A stretch of 64,000 nt of DNA from Methylophilus methylotrophus DSM 46235 = ATCC 53528 (lineage in GTDB: Bacteria; Pseudomonadota; Gammaproteobacteria; Burkholderiales; Methylophilaceae). Shown here piece by piece: positions 24,377 through 33,014 of this stretch (position 1 is the first letter of the stretch; every line of letters begins with the position of its first letter). Below the pieces are notes generated by a model. That model saw only the letters and a program-made list of their open reading frames with translations. It made no database searches and was not told where the DNA came from. Position numbers and translations under genes: made by a program. The DNA lies in contig NZ_KB905146.1 in assembly GCF_000378225.1 (NCBI RefSeq), positions 106,950 to 170,949 on the forward strand. Reading direction: 5' to 3'.

Positions 24377-24856
24377 ATGGATAGCTCTACATTTCATTTA
24401 TCCGTCCCGCTGGTCGAAATTATCTTGCGCGGCTCTGTTGTTTTTTGGTTTCTTTTTCTTATTTTCAGGTTGATTCTCAGACGCGATATGGGCAATGTCG
24501 GTGTGGGGGATTTTTTATTTGTCGTGATTGTGGCTGATGCTTCACAGAACGCCATGACTGGCGAGGCAAAATCAATTGCCGATGGCCTGGTTTTAATTTC
24601 GGTATTGGTATTCTGGAATGTATTAATTGATTGGCTCGGCTACCATTACAGATGGATCAAGAAACTGGTAGAACCTCCTCCGCTCATCCTCGTGCGCAAA
24701 GGCGTACTGCAAACACGCGCCATGAGAAAAGAGTTTATTAGCCGCGACGAGATTGAGGCCAAACTACGTGAAGAAGGTATTGAGCATCTTTCACAAGTGA
24801 AGCAACTGCAACTAGAGGCAGATGGTCAGCTCAGTATTATTCAATACGATAAGTGA
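24377..24856 (+). CDS. DUF421 (YetF-like) membrane protein
   Basis: 159 residues. Three hydrophobic helices in the first 90 residues (VEIILRGSVVFWFLFLIFRL, VGDFLFVVIVADASQ, GLVLISVLVFWNVLIDWLGY) and a cytoplasmic alpha/beta domain (PPLILVRKGVLQTRAMRKEF, ISRDEIEAKLREEGI, VKQLQLEADGQLSII), the YetF/DUF421 layout, slightly shorter than Bacillus members. Function unknown; the family is linked to spore or stress phenotypes in Bacillus. RBS AAAGG. Motif copy c2 lies upstream. Confidence 0.88.
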   Translation: MDSSTFHLSVPLVEIILRGSVVFWFLFLIFRLILRRDMGNVGVGDFLFVVIVADASQNAMTGEAKSIADGLVLISVLVFWNVLIDWLGYHYRWIKKLVEPPPLILVRKGVLQTRAMRKEFISRDEIEAKLREEGIEHLSQVKQLQLEADGQLSIIQYDK

Positions 24857-25112
24857 ATTCCTTCACAGTAACTGTTATGCTGTGCCCATTAAAATAAAAA
24901 AAATTAACATTAAATCACCACACCTAGATCAATATTCGGATAATCCCTAAGAAAAATGATGCTGGCTACTTTTGCAGTTTGTTCCTACTCGCTCATTTCC
25001 AGACTACCTAAGCGCATTCCATGATCACCATCGGCCAGTGACTGAGGTCCTAGTCCTGGCTGCTCTGTGTTTGGAATCACGCGATAGACTCACTTCTGGA
25101 AGGATGGATCCC

Positions 25113-26720
25113 ATGGATTATGTTTTAAAGCCGGGTTGGCGAAGCAAGAAAATACTTGTCGGCCTGACTGTCATGGCCATTGTGGTGGCCGTATTGGTCT
25201 CCATTTACCTGGCCCTCATGATTGCGCATAACCAGGCCATTTCAAAAGAAACCAAACGCCTGCGCGAGATGACAAATGGTGTCTTGATACGCATGAGTGC
25301 TGCTCGAGACCAGTTCTCACATATTGTGGACTACTTTTCATCGGTGCCAGAAGAGAAGGCTTGTTTACCTGAACACATCAAGAAGATGCAGGAGTTTAAT
25401 GTCACAGGCTTTTTCCTGCAGGCCGTGGCCCATATTCAAGGCAATCGCATTATATGCTCCTCCATCTCCGAGGTGTTTGACGGCCTGGAGCTGGGGCCAC
25501 CCTTCCGCGTAGAACCCGATGGAACCAGAGTATGGACCAATCTCAAGATTACCGACTGGCAAGACCATCATTTAATCATGCTGGAAAGGTCAGGATGGGC
25601 GGTCATGCTTGTGCCCTCTCACGCCATTGAAGCATTGAGCGATTCGGAAATATCCGTAGGTGTATTTGGCATTTCATCCCATAGGATATACACGTCAAAA
25701 GGCGAGATAGATCCGCAATGGCTCAAGAGATACAAAGGTAAGCAAGCACTTACTTTTATTGATAAAGAGCGCCAAATGTTGGTGTACATTGCGCCTAACA
25801 AACGGAACTTTACTGCCGTTGTCGCAGCTCTGCCGCTCAAGGATATCAATGACGATATTGTGACCTTTCTCGAAATCCTGATTCCGCTGGGTATGGTCAT
25901 AGGGTTAGCGCTGGCCGGGTTATTTATTTACATGCAAAAAACCAGATACTCCACCAAATCAGCCATTTTGCGGGCATTGGCCAACGATGAATTTTACCTG
26001 GAATATCAACCCATCATTCATCTGCCTCTGAACGCCTGCGTAGGGGCAGAGGCCTTGATTCGATGGCGAACACCGGACGATACCTTTATCAGCCCGGAGA
26101 CCTTTATTCCCGCAGCAGAAGCGGCTGGAGTAATCTGCCAAATCACTCAACGCGTGTTTGAAATCGTGGCGAAGGACATGCGTAATGTATTTGCAATGCA
26201 TCCGGACTTTCATGTGGGCATCAATATCTCTTCTCATGATATTCGGTCAGGCGCGTTATTAGAATTGATTAAAAACCTGAAAAACTCAACGGGGGCCCAA
26301 GGCAAACAGATTTTGATTGAAGTTACCGAACGTGGCTTTCTTGATGACGAAGAAGCACTGACAACGATCAGGAATATCCGCGACTGCGGTGTACGCGTGG
26401 CGATTGATGACTTTGGCACAGGCTACTCCAGTTTGTCCTACCTGACCAAGTTTCAGTTGGATTACCTGAAAATTGACAAGACGTTTGTTGACTCTGTCGG
26501 CACCGATGCTGTGACAAGTCACGTCGCATTTCACATTATTGAAATGGCCAAGACACTTAAACTGGATATGGTAGCTGAGGGGGTAGAAACAGCCACGCAG
26601 GCGCACATCCTGCAGTCACGCGGTGTCCATCATGTACAAGGCTGGTTGTACTCAAAATCGCTCACGCGCAAAGATTTTTATGCTTACTTGGAGAAGCATC
26701 GCCCCCCCGTTGATGTGTAG
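25113..26720 (+). CDS. CSS-motif EAL c-di-GMP phosphodiesterase
   Basis: 535 residues from the ATG at 25113; GGAAGG lies nine bases upstream, and longer readings from 24972 or 25104 are less likely. Architecture: transmembrane helix (about 12-37), periplasmic CSS domain with two Cys (EKACLPEH and IICSSISE), second helix near 260-280, cytoplasmic EAL domain (about 295-530). Catalytic motifs are complete: GAEALIRW, NISSHD, EVTERG, AIDDFGTGYSSLSYL, KIDKTF, AEGVET. In E. coli PdeC-type enzymes the CSS cysteines form a DsbA/DsbB-controlled disulfide that restrains proteolysis and activity. It likely lowers c-di-GMP in response to periplasmic redox state. Its stop lies ten bases from the convergent PA2778-like gene. 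Confidence 0.9.
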   Translation: MDYVLKPGWRSKKILVGLTVMAIVVAVLVSIYLALMIAHNQAISKETKRLREMTNGVLIRMSAARDQFSHIVDYFSSVPEEKACLPEHIKKMQEFNVTGFFLQAVAHIQGNRIICSSISEVFDGLELGPPFRVEPDGTRVWTNLKITDWQDHHLIMLERSGWAVMLVPSHAIEALSDSEISVGVFGISSHRIYTSKGEIDPQWLKRYKGKQALTFIDKERQMLVYIAPNKRNFTAVVAALPLKDINDDIVTFLEILIPLGMVIGLALAGLFIYMQKTRYSTKSAILRALANDEFYLEYQPIIHLPLNACVGAEALIRWRTPDDTFISPETFIPAAEAAGVICQITQRVFEIVAKDMRNVFAMHPDFHVGINISSHDIRSGALLELIKNLKNSTGAQGKQILIEVTERGFLDDEEALTTIRNIRDCGVRVAIDDFGTGYSSLSYLTKFQLDYLKIDKTFVDSVGTDAVTSHVAFHIIEMAKTLKLDMVAEGVETATQAHILQSRGVHHVQGWLYSKSLTRKDFYAYLEKHRPPVDV

Positions 26721-26730
26721 GCTGGAACGC

Positions 26731-27678
26731 CTAATGCTTCGCCTGCCTGATTTCACTCAGTGTCTGAGTAATCTGCAATTTTAATTTTTCATCGTTTCCC
26801 GCAATTACCAGCCCTCTCTCGGCAACCACTTCCGCCTGTGCAATCTGCTGCTGAGCAAGCAATACAGTGGCTAGATTATTGTAGGCCGCTGCTGAATCGG
26901 GATGCACTTCCGTCATATGCCTAAACGTCACAGCAGCCAAAGGCAAGTCATTTGCAGCATAGGCAGCATTGCCCAAGCCCATCAGCAATACCTGGTGGTC
27001 AGGCCATTTATTCACTGCTGCCTGGTAAGCCGTTTTTGCCATCGTGGCGGATACATTTTTTTCGTAGGCAACCAAGGCTTTTGCAACTTCATCAGCGCTG
27101 GCACTGGCTGGCAATTTGCCAGGCGGCAATGCAACGAAGGCCCAATGCCCGCTACGCGCCCAGGTGCGCTGGAAGGCGTTCAAAGACATTTCAAAGCGTT
27201 CAAATGTCCCTGAGCGCAGCCAGACCAATTCTTTATCCAGGTCGTAACCCACTACTACCGCATAGTGCCACGAAGGTACCCATGAAAATCCCAGATTCTG
27301 CATGACCACGACGACGTTGCCAGCCGAAACCTCTTGTATCACCGCTTCCAGCTGCGGCGGAATTTGCACTGCCAGGGCACCATGGCGTCTTGCGGCGGCG
27401 AGCATTTCAATCTGTAGACTACCTTGCCTGCTTGGCACATACACTTCTGGCGTCAATTGATCAGGCGTGACTGGTATATCAACTGCGGTTAAAGCAGTCG
27501 CCAACGCGGCTGGACCACACTGGTATTCTGCTTGCGGGAAGAAAGGGGTACTTGTGAGCTCGGCATGGCGTGGAAACTGTGTATTCTGTGTCGTCTCACG
27601 CACACCGTTGGCCGCACATGCGGTTAGCAGGCAGAAAAAAGCCAGTATGCAAATACGTAACACGCTGGCTTTGATCAT
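26731..27678 (-). CDS. PA2778-family C39-like cysteine peptidase with TPRs, lipoprotein
   Basis: 315 residues from the ATG at 27678; an ATG at 27726 overlaps the upstream stop (TAATG) and would add 16 residues. A lipobox (CLLTAC) predicts a lipid-anchored periplasmic protein. The papain-like C39 domain carries the nucleophile Cys in YQCGPAALATAL, the catalytic His in SWHYAVVVGYD and an Asp in the following strand; TPR repeats fill the C-terminal third. Homologues of Pseudomonas PA2778 are regularly paired with PA2779-type proteins, as here. The role is unknown; bacteriocin-leader-type or structural-protein processing has been suggested only by fold. Confidence 0.85.
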   Translation of the reverse strand: MIKASVLRICILAFFCLLTACAANGVRETTQNTQFPRHAELTSTPFFPQAEYQCGPAALATALTAVDIPVTPDQLTPEVYVPSRQGSLQIEMLAAARRHGALAVQIPPQLEAVIQEVSAGNVVVVMQNLGFSWVPSWHYAVVVGYDLDKELVWLRSGTFERFEMSLNAFQRTWARSGHWAFVALPPGKLPASASADEVAKALVAYEKNVSATMAKTAYQAAVNKWPDHQVLLMGLGNAAYAANDLPLAAVTFRHMTEVHPDSAAAYNNLATVLLAQQQIAQAEVVAERGLVIAGNDEKLKLQITQTLSEIRQAKH

Positions 27679-27725
27679 GCGCCTGTCAACCAACCTCGCG
27701 TAGAGATTGTCGGCAAAAAATAGCA

Positions 27726-28124
27726 TTAGCGCACTGAGCGAGTGAAGGGGAAGATTTTTGTAAAGCCCAGGATATCAGTCAACAGCAATACCAGGAATAC
27801 CAGCACAATCGCGCCAATAATACCGCCGCCAGCTGGCGCTTTATCCATTTGTGAAGCGAGGTTGCTAGCTTCTTCATCTGTCAGTGCAGCCACGCGAGAT
27901 TTAGCCTCTACCGGATCGATGCCACGCTTCACCAATTCGGTCTGCACCTCATCCCTAGACAGCATACTGACAATTTTTGCCCTGTCCTGCTCTCCTTTTG
28001 CCGAGATGGTGGATTGTGCGACCTGTTCAGTACTGATCATAGCCGCCTGGACAGCCTGCATTGTGCCGGTAAATAACATTGATGCTACCAAAAAGGCGCT
28101 TAATAAACGTTTAGCCATCATCAT
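27726..28124 (-). CDS. PA2779-family small membrane protein
   Basis: 132 residues. Signal peptide or first helix (LLSAFLVASMLFTGTMQAVQA), a helical periplasmic middle (DRAKIVSMLSRDEVQTELVKRGIDP, DEEASNLASQM) and a C-terminal transmembrane helix (GGGIIGAIVLVFLVLLLTDILGFT) after a Gly-rich turn. This is the PA2779 family, found next to PA2778-type peptidases; function unknown. AAGGAA eight bases upstream fixes the ATG at 28124. It lies between DUF3309 copy 2 and the peptidase in one apparent operon. Confidence 0.82.
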   Translation of the reverse strand: MMMAKRLLSAFLVASMLFTGTMQAVQAAMISTEQVAQSTISAKGEQDRAKIVSMLSRDEVQTELVKRGIDPVEAKSRVAALTDEEASNLASQMDKAPAGGGIIGAIVLVFLVLLLTDILGFTKIFPFTRSVR

Positions 28125-28168
28125 GATTGGGGTTCCTTTGTATTGAGAGTGAATGGACAAGTTGAGCA

Positions 28169-28321
28169 TTACAGCCTGCCGGTGAGCGCAAGTATGAGCA
28201 ATATTAATACGATTAAACCGAGACCACCACTTGGATAATAACCCCAGCCGGCACTATATGGCCAAGTGGGCAATGCACCGATTAATGCCAATATTAGAAT
28301 TAGCAGCAATATCGTCCTCAT
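28169..28321 (-). CDS. DUF3309 membrane miniprotein, copy 2
   Basis: 50 residues; IGALPTWPYSAGWGYYPSGG between two hydrophobic helices, almost the same as copy 1. First gene of the transcript DUF3309 - PA2779 - PA2778. Motif copy d lies 109 bp upstream. Confidence 0.83.
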   Translation of the reverse strand: MRTILLLILILALIGALPTWPYSAGWGYYPSGGLGLIVLILLILALTGRL

Positions 28322-28651
28322 AACAATGGTCTCCTAACGCAACATATTGCCGCTTACGCTGGCAATGGTTTTGTAATGTGTGAGACCTAATCATGCAGGG
28401 ACGCAAAACCAGACACCATGCCAGTATTGCTGAATCTCGTGTAGGAATACTCTGATTTTTTATTGAACACCTTGAAACCACGCCATGACGCGCAGAAATA
28501 CTTCAATTGCAGACTGTTATTTTTCGCAGGGACTTACCGGGCACACCCGCCGATGCTGCGCGATGGATGACAGGGCTGGAGGGAAAGAGAAAATTCGAGG
28601 GGTTATCTGGGATTTCAGATGGATTACCAGAGGAAAAACACAGTGAATGCA
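28322..28651. other. intergenic region with motif copy d
   Basis: 330 bp between DUF3309 copy 2 (leftward) and the end of the next minus-strand gene. Apart from the regulon motif at 28430-28457 nothing else is recognisable; a weak plus-strand frame here overlaps the neighbour and lacks a start signal. Confidence 0.5.
28430..28457 (-). promoter_or_regulatory. shared regulon motif, copy d (upstream of DUF3309 copy 2)
   Basis: CTGAATC-TCG-TGTAGGAA, 109 bp from the start at 28321, standard orientation. Confidence 0.68.
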
Positions 28652-29437
28652 TTAACCATGTGCACTTAACTTATCAAGTTCAATATTATTTTCCGTGGCG
28701 TGACATTCCAGAATGTCTACATCCCTTTTGTTAAAGCTTAGCTTTTCCGCCGTATTGATGTTACTGGCAAATTTATTATCCAGCTCACCACATTTGCGGG
28801 AACGCTGAACGACAAAACTCAGATAGTCCTTTTTTCTGGCCTCTATTTGGGAAGGCGACAGTGCACTGTCGTTCATAAAAGTGGTATAAGCACTCCTTAA
28901 GCGCAGCTCGGACACGCTCCAGATATTAAACACAAGCATGTTTGTGGAAGCGCTTTCGTGAGAAACAGGCTCTGATGAGATGTTGGCATGACCGGCTTTG
29001 TCCTGACCGGTGGATGCCGGACCGGTACGCACACTCACCACCGGACCTGAGTCCACCACTGGTGAGACTTCGACTTTTTTGGGCTGCTTGTCACTTGTTT
29101 TGGATGTCACTTTTGGTAGGACGGGTGTCTCCACTTCAGGAATATTACTTTCCTGAAATGCCCCTGGCGCCTCAATGTCAGCTTCCGGAGCTTCCGCTTG
29201 CACTATCTGCGACTGCAGACGTGGCGCGGCGTGAGAAAATGCCGCCGTTGGCTCTTCCTTGGCAATCAGTGTAAACAATATCACCACAATCAGGCCAATC
29301 AGAATGAGGTTGATTTTTCCAATCGCAATCGCGCCACGCTGACGACTAAATGACCTGGTTACAGATTTTTCACCTGAAGGCAACCAGGGCGACTTAAAGG
29401 CGGCCTCTATATCTTTGAAATGAAGCATATTTCTCAT
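28652..29437 (-). CDS. hypothetical single-pass membrane protein
   Basis: 261 residues, no known family. A cytoplasmic N-terminus of about 35 residues, one transmembrane helix (INLILIGLIVVILFTLI, about 43-59), a long Pro/Glu/Val-rich, probably disordered periplasmic linker (about 70-165), and a C-terminal helical domain (about 165-261) with two Cys (SRKCGELD, ILECHATE) that could form a disulfide. The layout resembles envelope-spanning TonB- or divisome-like proteins, but no motif confirms this. Start ambiguous between the first and fourth residue (GAGG just upstream). Confidence 0.6.
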   Translation of the reverse strand: MRNMLHFKDIEAAFKSPWLPSGEKSVTRSFSRQRGAIAIGKINLILIGLIVVILFTLIAKEEPTAAFSHAAPRLQSQIVQAEAPEADIEAPGAFQESNIPEVETPVLPKVTSKTSDKQPKKVEVSPVVDSGPVVSVRTGPASTGQDKAGHANISSEPVSHESASTNMLVFNIWSVSELRLRSAYTTFMNDSALSPSQIEARKKDYLSFVVQRSRKCGELDNKFASNINTAEKLSFNKRDVDILECHATENNIELDKLSAHG

Positions 29438-29617
29438 AACCTCAATCGATTATGTTTTGATACCAATTTTTACTCTATGTCGAACAATGCCTCAAATCTG
29501 GCCAAGATTCAATCATCTGGCCCAATTCAATGATGTATGCAATCACTGAAGGCGACTGAAAGCGCTATTGTATTCTTTTAAATGGGGATGTGTAACGCAG
29601 AAAAAAGGGGGAATTGC

Positions 29618-30034
29618 CTAGATTTGAATGAGATGGGTGTGATTCGGTGATACGCTTGTGTTTGAGATGGCATAAACACGTGCAGGCCTGTAAGATGACT
29701 GGGGATGACAATCAGAGAAATTAGATGAATGCCTGTTGCCGTCATTGCGTAACAAGGCATCCACGAAATAGCCTTTCCTGGCCTGTGTTTTTTGATGATC
29801 AGTCATATTTTTGCTGCCAGCCACAAGCGCGACGGTCATTGCGGGTCTCTCCTGGTGCAGGCTGGCAGTCAATTGCGAATTGCCACCTAAAGACATCATG
29901 GTCAAAAACAATCCGACAAACATGATGAACAATGCCACAGAAACTGTGCCCGCTGTGATGGCAATCAAGGAAAGCACACTGGTGGTGGCAACTGAATTTC
30001 TGCTTGGATGCGTACTTGCATGTGTTTTTTGCAT
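29618..30034 (-). CDS. hypothetical membrane protein with odd C-terminal tail
   Basis: 138 residues. A well-spaced GGAGGA before the ATG and motif copy e 81 bp upstream argue for a real gene. One transmembrane helix (TAGTVSVALFIMFVGLFLTMMSLGG, about 27-50). Near residue 87 it has GYFVDALLRND, matching TYFVDALFRKN in the membrane protein at 34023-34886. After that point the sequence becomes Ser/His/Asn-rich and unlike a folded domain, so the 3' end may be a frameshifted or truncated remnant of a longer relative. Function unknown. Confidence 0.55.
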   Translation of the reverse strand: MQKTHASTHPSRNSVATTSVLSLIAITAGTVSVALFIMFVGLFLTMMSLGGNSQLTASLHQERPAMTVALVAGSKNMTDHQKTQARKGYFVDALLRNDGNRHSSNFSDCHPQSSYRPARVYAISNTSVSPNHTHLIQI

Positions 30035-30114
30035 GATGGAGTCCTCCCCTGTTTTGGCTTTTGGTCAGGTCACCATCTTGCGGCATCAATCGCCCATTCC
30101 CTATCCCATTCCGG

Positions 30115-30141
30115 CTGAATCTCCTGTAGGAATTTGCTGAC
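30115..30141 (-). promoter_or_regulatory. shared regulon motif, copy e (upstream of 30034 gene)
   Basis: CTGAATC-TCC-TGTAGGAA followed by TGAC, 81 bp from the start at 30034. It differs from copy d by only a few bases. Confidence 0.68.
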
Positions 30142-30203
30142 TTAATGGCAAAATGATTGCAATCTTTCTCACGTTATAATGAAAAATGCGTTAAGGAATC
30201 ATC

Positions 30204-30437
30204 ATGGACTTCAATGTTTTTTCTGCGTTTTATTTAGTACCCCTGGTCATCTCAGCGATAGGTAGTCTCATTGAATTCAGGAATTGTGAATTTGCTACAG
30301 CCAGGCATGCCTTTAGCAAAGCCTTTTTTCTCGCGTTCCGCAGTATGGTGCCCGTACTGAATATCTTTTCGGCCATTTTGTACCTGATCACCTGTGGCAC
30401 CTACACCTGGAAAAAATTCCCATTGTCTAAAAAGTGA
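30204..30437 (+). CDS. small hypothetical membrane protein
   Basis: 77 residues, no family recognised. Two hydrophobic stretches (VFSAFYLVPLVISAIGSLIEF and SMVPVLNIFSAILYLITCGTY) and a basic C-terminus. AAGGAA lies six bases before the ATG. It is convergent with ligD, 15 bp apart. Likely real but uncharacterised. Confidence 0.6.
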   Translation: MDFNVFSAFYLVPLVISAIGSLIEFRNCEFATARHAFSKAFFLAFRSMVPVLNIFSAILYLITCGTYTWKKFPLSKK

Positions 30438-30452
30438 TCATCATATTGCTTG

Positions 30453-33002
30453 TCAGCCAGTAAACAGCTTGATTATTTTGTGGCTCAACTTTTGCTGGAG
30501 AGTAAGGTAATCTTGCCAGGGGTCAGATTCAAGCTCCGTTAGGCGTTGCCCAATATTGCTGATTGTAAACGTATTGGAATGAATATCCGGCCCTACCTCC
30601 TGCCAATGCAATGGAGTGGCTACGGGGGCGCCTAGCTTGGCACGGGTGGAGTATGGCACCACGGCTGTGGCACCTGTGCCGTTACGGAGATAATCAATAA
30701 AAATACGCCCTTCACGTTTTTTCTTGGACAAATTCGAGGTGAAACGGTCAGGAATCTGCGTTTCGATATACTGGGCCACGCCATGGCTAAACGCCTTTAT
30801 GACCTCCCAAGGGTGCTCCGGCTTGATAGGCACTTCCACATGCAAGCCTTTGCCACCTGTCGTTTTAACAAAGCTTGTTAATTTCAATTCTTCAAATAAT
30901 CCCCGCAAAAGCAGTGCTGCTTCGGTGACCCTTTCCGAGGGGACATCCGGTGCCGGGTCCAAATCAAAAATCAGCCTGTCCGCCAGGCCCGTCTTGGGGT
31001 AACACGCGCCCCAGGCATGCAATTCAAGCACGCCCAGCTGCACAAGCTCAATCACGGCGGGCAGGGAATTGGCAATAAAGTATTCAGGCTGTTTGCCAGC
31101 CGCATCCAGTTGCACGGACTGCACATGTTCATGGCTGCCCTTGGTGACATGTTTTTGGAAAAAACAATTGTGCTGATAGCCATCCGGGCAACGTACGATA
31201 GATAGTGGCCTGTTCTTTAAATAAGGCAATATCCACTGTGCAAGCGCTTCGTAATGGTGTGCGATATCCAGTTTAGTGTATCCATCCTCGGCAAACAGTA
31301 CTTTGGCAGGCTTACTTAATGGCACGCCAGCCACTTTAGTCACAGATGTGTTTGCAATGGATTGCCGACCGAGTTCTTCAGCCGATTGCGCTATTTCATG
31401 AGTGATCTCTTTGGCAGGTTTATCGCTGCGTAAACCGACAAAGCTGGCATGGCGGACAATACCTTCATCTGTCCATTGCGCAAATTTAATCTCAGCCACT
31501 AGACTAGGTTTTAACCAGTGTACCCCACGGGCGTCCTGCCCGCGCGGTGGGTTGATAAAAGCAGTCTTTTCGGTGCGCAAGGAGGCAAAGTGTTTGGCAA
31601 CGAGTTTCAAGGTATCCTGTTTGAACCCGGTACCCACACGACCGGCATAACGCAAGCTACCTTTCTCGTCATAGTTACCCAGTAACAACGCACCAAACAG
31701 CTCGCGGCTACCAGCCGGCTCGGTATACCCGCCAATCACAAATTCCTGGCGCTGGCCACATTTCACTTTCAGCCAGTCACGCGAGCGCTGTTGCTGATAG
31801 GGGCTGTCGGCATGCTTGACGATAATTCCCTCTAGACCGTGCAGGCAAGCATGGTTGAATGCTTCCTGTGCGTGCCCGGCCATATGGTCACTGTAGTGCA
31901 AAGGATTGTCTTTCGAAGCGGTGAGCTGACCGAGCAAGGCTTGCAACAATTCCTTACGCTGCCTTAAAGGCAAGTGCGTGACATCATGTCCGTCAAGATA
32001 GAGAAGATCGAAGATGAAATAGGCCAGGTTGGCTTCTTTACCCAGGCGGACTGCGTTTTGTAGCGCCTGGAAACTAATACTCCCATCGGCCTGGATAGCA
32101 ACCACCTCTCCGTCTAACCATGCAGATCCGGCAGGCACTGCAGACAGCGCCTTCACTAGCGCAGGCCATTTTGCAGACCAATCATGCCCATTACGCGAGA
32201 ACATCTTCACTTTGCCTTGATGGATTTGTGTCAACGCGCGGTAACCATCATATTTGAGCTCAGATAACCATTGTTCACCTTCAGGCGCATGCGTCACCAG
32301 CGTAGCCAGTTGCGGTTGATAGGCGGTGGGCATGCGCGTTTTAGCCATGCTCTTGAGAGCCTTTTTAAGATTAGCGCTTACGCTAATATCTTTGACGTTG
32401 GCGCCCCGGTCTTGGACTACCCGCTTGGATACATGACTATCATCAGAAGTCTCTCTCAAATGGCGTACAGATTCAGCTTGAGTCTCGGTAATGTTGGCTT
32501 CACGCCCATTTCGGGCTTCATCATCTTGCTCCTTGATCAGCAGCCAATTGGCTTGTTTTTCCTGATTACCGTGACGGCCTTTCATCCTCACCAATGCCCA
32601 TTTGCCATGTAGTTTGTGGCCATGCAATTGAAATTTAAGTGAGCCATCTTTGTATCCTTGCACAGGGTCGCCTATGGCTTCCCAAGTCCCTTTGTCCCAC
32701 AGCATGACATGGCCGGCCCCATATTGACCGGCCGGGATATCCCCCTCAAAGCTGCCATAGGCAAGCGGATGGTCTTCGACTTCGACGGCCAGTCTCTTGT
32801 CGTGAGGATCCAGGCTGGGTCCTTTTGGCACAGCCCAGCTTTTCAGGGTGCCTTGCAACTCCAGCCTGAAATCGTAGTGTAAGCGCCGCGCATGATGCTT
32901 TTGGATAAAAAACTTCAGTTGCTGGCCGGAAGCCTCCACCTTGCCGCGCGGCTCCTGAGTGACATTGAAATCACGTTTTTTCCAATATTGTTGGAGCCCC
33001 AT
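30453..33002 (-). CDS. ligD: multidomain ATP-dependent DNA ligase D (NHEJ)
   Basis: 849 residues in the PE-LIG-POL order known from Pseudomonas. The N-terminal 3'-phosphoesterase (about 1-165) shows FFIQKHHARRLHYDFRLE; the ATP-dependent ligase (about 225-510) has its adenylated Lys250 in KYDGYR, and motifs such as DGEVVA and EGIIVKH; the C-terminal archaeo-eukaryotic primase-like polymerase (about 560-849) has DLDPAP with the metal-binding Asp pair and TTGGKGLHV. Acting with Ku, it trims, fills and seals double-strand breaks. It starts 12 bases after the ku stop with GGGGAAG upstream. Family identity is certain. Confidence 0.96.
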   Translation of the reverse strand: MGLQQYWKKRDFNVTQEPRGKVEASGQQLKFFIQKHHARRLHYDFRLELQGTLKSWAVPKGPSLDPHDKRLAVEVEDHPLAYGSFEGDIPAGQYGAGHVMLWDKGTWEAIGDPVQGYKDGSLKFQLHGHKLHGKWALVRMKGRHGNQEKQANWLLIKEQDDEARNGREANITETQAESVRHLRETSDDSHVSKRVVQDRGANVKDISVSANLKKALKSMAKTRMPTAYQPQLATLVTHAPEGEQWLSELKYDGYRALTQIHQGKVKMFSRNGHDWSAKWPALVKALSAVPAGSAWLDGEVVAIQADGSISFQALQNAVRLGKEANLAYFIFDLLYLDGHDVTHLPLRQRKELLQALLGQLTASKDNPLHYSDHMAGHAQEAFNHACLHGLEGIIVKHADSPYQQQRSRDWLKVKCGQRQEFVIGGYTEPAGSRELFGALLLGNYDEKGSLRYAGRVGTGFKQDTLKLVAKHFASLRTEKTAFINPPRGQDARGVHWLKPSLVAEIKFAQWTDEGIVRHASFVGLRSDKPAKEITHEIAQSAEELGRQSIANTSVTKVAGVPLSKPAKVLFAEDGYTKLDIAHHYEALAQWILPYLKNRPLSIVRCPDGYQHNCFFQKHVTKGSHEHVQSVQLDAAGKQPEYFIANSLPAVIELVQLGVLELHAWGACYPKTGLADRLIFDLDPAPDVPSERVTEAALLLRGLFEELKLTSFVKTTGGKGLHVEVPIKPEHPWEVIKAFSHGVAQYIETQIPDRFTSNLSKKKREGRIFIDYLRNGTGATAVVPYSTRAKLGAPVATPLHWQEVGPDIHSNTFTISNIGQRLTELESDPWQDYLTLQQKLSHKIIKLFTG

Positions 33003-33014
33003 GATTACTTCCCC

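Noticed and set aside
28507..28734. 75-codon plus-strand frame in the gap after DUF3309 copy 2.
   Set aside because: Starts with TTG, no ribosome site, overlaps a better supported minus-strand gene.
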